From the NCBI RefSeq assembly GCF_036641015.1, contig NZ_JAVWFO010000069.1, positions 1 to 6,797 on the forward strand: a stretch of 6,797 nucleotides of DNA, given 5' to 3'. The DNA comes from Anaerorhabdus sp036641015. GTDB lineage: Bacteria > Bacillota_I > Bacilli_A > Erysipelotrichales > Erysipelotrichaceae. Both the position numbers and the translations under genes were made by a program. This document shows positions 5,441 to 6,797 of this stretch, in pieces. Under the pieces are notes generated by a model. The model saw nothing but the letters and a program-made list of their open reading frames with translations, had not been told where the DNA came from and did no database searches. Numbering within the stretch: the first letter of the stretch is position 1; each line of letters opens with the position of its first letter.

Positions 5441-6797
5441 ATTTTATAGTAATAAACTATTTGATAGTAATTAGAATCAAGAGCAGGTTTTAATGCGACT
5501 TCCCAAGTTGTTAACAAATGTAAATTATCAGATGCGGCATTATACATCTCTTCTTGACTATAAATAGTGTCTGATATAACAATGAAATCTTTATCAGCTA
5601 GTTTGTTTGAAACAAGCGTATAGGGGGTTACTTGGACTATAATTTCATCGGGCGAAGAAGAAATTTCTTTATAAATTAAACCATAAGCATTTGTAGAAAA
5701 GGCCCCAGAAAGTACTTCACCTACAAATGTTTCCTCATCGTTACTTTGAACAATTCCATTACTGAGTTTCTTAGTTTCTAAAATACTTATTGGTTCTCTA
5801 TTTAGTAAAGTAGCGAGAAGATGATTCACTCTAGATTGTGTTAATACTACATAATAACCTTCTCCTTTAATGCCTTGATTTATAAAAAGCTCATCTTTTT
5901 GATTGTTTATGTTAGCACACCTTCTATTAACACATTGATATTCTGGAAAAATTGACAATAGACCAGCAAGTAATTGCTCGCTAGATGGATTTTCATCCTC
6001 AATAAAGAAAAACAGTAGAGAGATCTTAACCGCAGGTGGTAAATCTTTTGTATTTTTCAATTCACCATCATTTACTTTAATAGTTCCAACTTTAGTAATG
6101 TAATCAGTTTTTAAAGGTTTTTGACGTTCGTTATCGCTATCCATCCACTCTTGAATACGGTCATCAACAAGCAATATTGCTTGAGAAGGGTGTTGGTAAT
6201 TTGGATCATTATTGATAATTTGATTAATCAATATGCCTAATGATTTTAGTTTAGATTGTTCCAATAAATATTCATTCAATAATATTTTTGCAGAATCTAG
6301 TGTTTTATTATATAAGTCATCTAAAAATTCTATTTTTGTTTTTGTCTTTGTATCATTGATTTGTAAATTTTTTATATCAAACTGTAAATCAAAATTTTGA
6401 TTATCATTTGTAATCAAACTACCATCAATAACACTGTTTGCATAAGAGTTTGAATTAAAATTTAAAAATAAAGATGCAGATTTTTCTTTGCCATCTTTAT
6501 TGTATTTGATTACATAGGGATCCGGTGTAAAACTGAAAATAACATTTTCATTTGGTTGTATTCTAATTTTGTATATATAAGTTCCATCTAGATTAATAGA
6601 ATATAAATTTTCACTGATAGTATATGTTATTTTTGTATTCGTGCTAATAAAGGAATCAAGATACTCCGAATTATTTATTAATTTGTCAATTTCTTCGTTT
6701 TGTTTTTCTGTTAATTCAAATCTAGTTTTTGGTGTTGTTGTTACGGTTGTTTCACTTGGTTTAGGTTGAACTGTTGTAGAAGAACAACCAGTAATTA
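5437..6797 (-). CDS. Large lipoprotein of unknown function (5' end outside window)
   Basis: The minus-strand frame is open from the right edge to TAA at 5437-5439, giving 452 visible residues. An internal TTG at 6417 can be taken for a start, but the frame continues upstream without a stop and with coherent sequence, so I extend it. The first visible residues are ITGCSS, a lipobox with the lipidated cysteine as the fourth visible residue. Only the start codon and most of the signal peptide are missing. A Ser/Thr/Pro-rich spacer follows (TTVQPKPSETTVTTTPKTR), then a region rich in Asn, Ile and Tyr (about 25-125), a helical segment (about 155-200, DDLYNKTLDSAKILLNEYLL onward) and a C-terminal half with QCVNRRCANI (Cys288 and Cys293 of the visible part), YYVVLTQSRVNHLLATLLN and a tail ending YYQIVYYYKI. 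The cysteine pair could form a disulfide outside the cell. I recognise no known domain. It converges on the LytTR operon and shares its terminator. Confidence 0.88.
   Translation of the reverse strand, partial: ITGCSSTTVQPKPSETTVTTTPKTRFELTEKQNEEIDKLINNSEYLDSFISTNTKITYTISENLYSINLDGTYIYKIRIQPNENVIFSFTPDPYVIKYNKDGKEKSASLFLNFNSNSYANSVIDGSLITNDNQNFDLQFDIKNLQINDTKTKTKIEFLDDLYNKTLDSAKILLNEYLLEQSKLKSLGILINQIINNDPNYQHPSQAILLVDDRIQEWMDSDNERQKPLKTDYITKVGTIKVNDGELKNTKDLPPAVKISLLFFFIEDENPSSEQLLAGLLSIFPEYQCVNRRCANINNQKDELFINQGIKGEGYYVVLTQSRVNHLLATLLNREPISILETKKLSNGIVQSNDEETFVGEVLSGAFSTNAYGLIYKEISSSPDEIIVQVTPYTLVSNKLADKDFIVISDTIYSQEEMYNAASDNLHLLTTWEVALKPALDSNYYQIVYYYKI

Overview
The window looks like chromosomal DNA from a low-GC Gram-positive bacterium (Bacillota). 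The evidence is AT-rich codon use, strong AAGGAGG-type ribosome sites, hairpin-plus-T-run terminators after nearly every unit, lipoprotein signals, and an RNA polymerase beta-prime tail of the Firmicutes kind. An Erysipelotrichia or Turicibacter-like host is possible, but that is only an impression. I see no insertion sequence, CRISPR array, phage gene, tRNA or rRNA.

Layout. (1) 1-938, +: the last 311 codons of rpoC, followed by a terminator. (2) 976-2300, +: a unit with its own extended -10 promoter, a leader that reads as a fluoride (crcB-type) riboswitch with an intrinsic-terminator expression platform, and a cation:proton antiporter-family membrane protein. (3) 2392-2967, +: a small lipoprotein of unknown function, then a terminator. 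(4) 3004-4418, +: an operator-like cluster of inverted repeats over a putative promoter, then gdhA (NADP-type glutamate dehydrogenase) and a terminator. (5) 4421-5399, +: a LytTR DNA-binding regulator overlapping by 14 nt a four-helix DUF3021-type membrane protein, preceded by a 9-bp direct repeat that resembles a LytTR site. (6) 5437-6797, -: a large lipoprotein of unknown function, convergent with the previous unit across a shared bidirectional terminator. Its extreme N-terminus lies beyond the window.

How the parts work together. Most units appear to be transcribed independently, so this is a string of short operons and not one system. Two stand out as regulated modules. In the first, an RNA fluoride sensor would let transcription reach an antiporter gene only when fluoride is present, which makes that transporter a candidate fluoride-stress protein. 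The second is a LytTR regulator plus membrane partner, the arrangement of the LytTR regulatory systems known from streptococci (HdrRM, BrsRM), in which the membrane protein restrains the DNA-binding protein. The two lipoproteins are unassigned.
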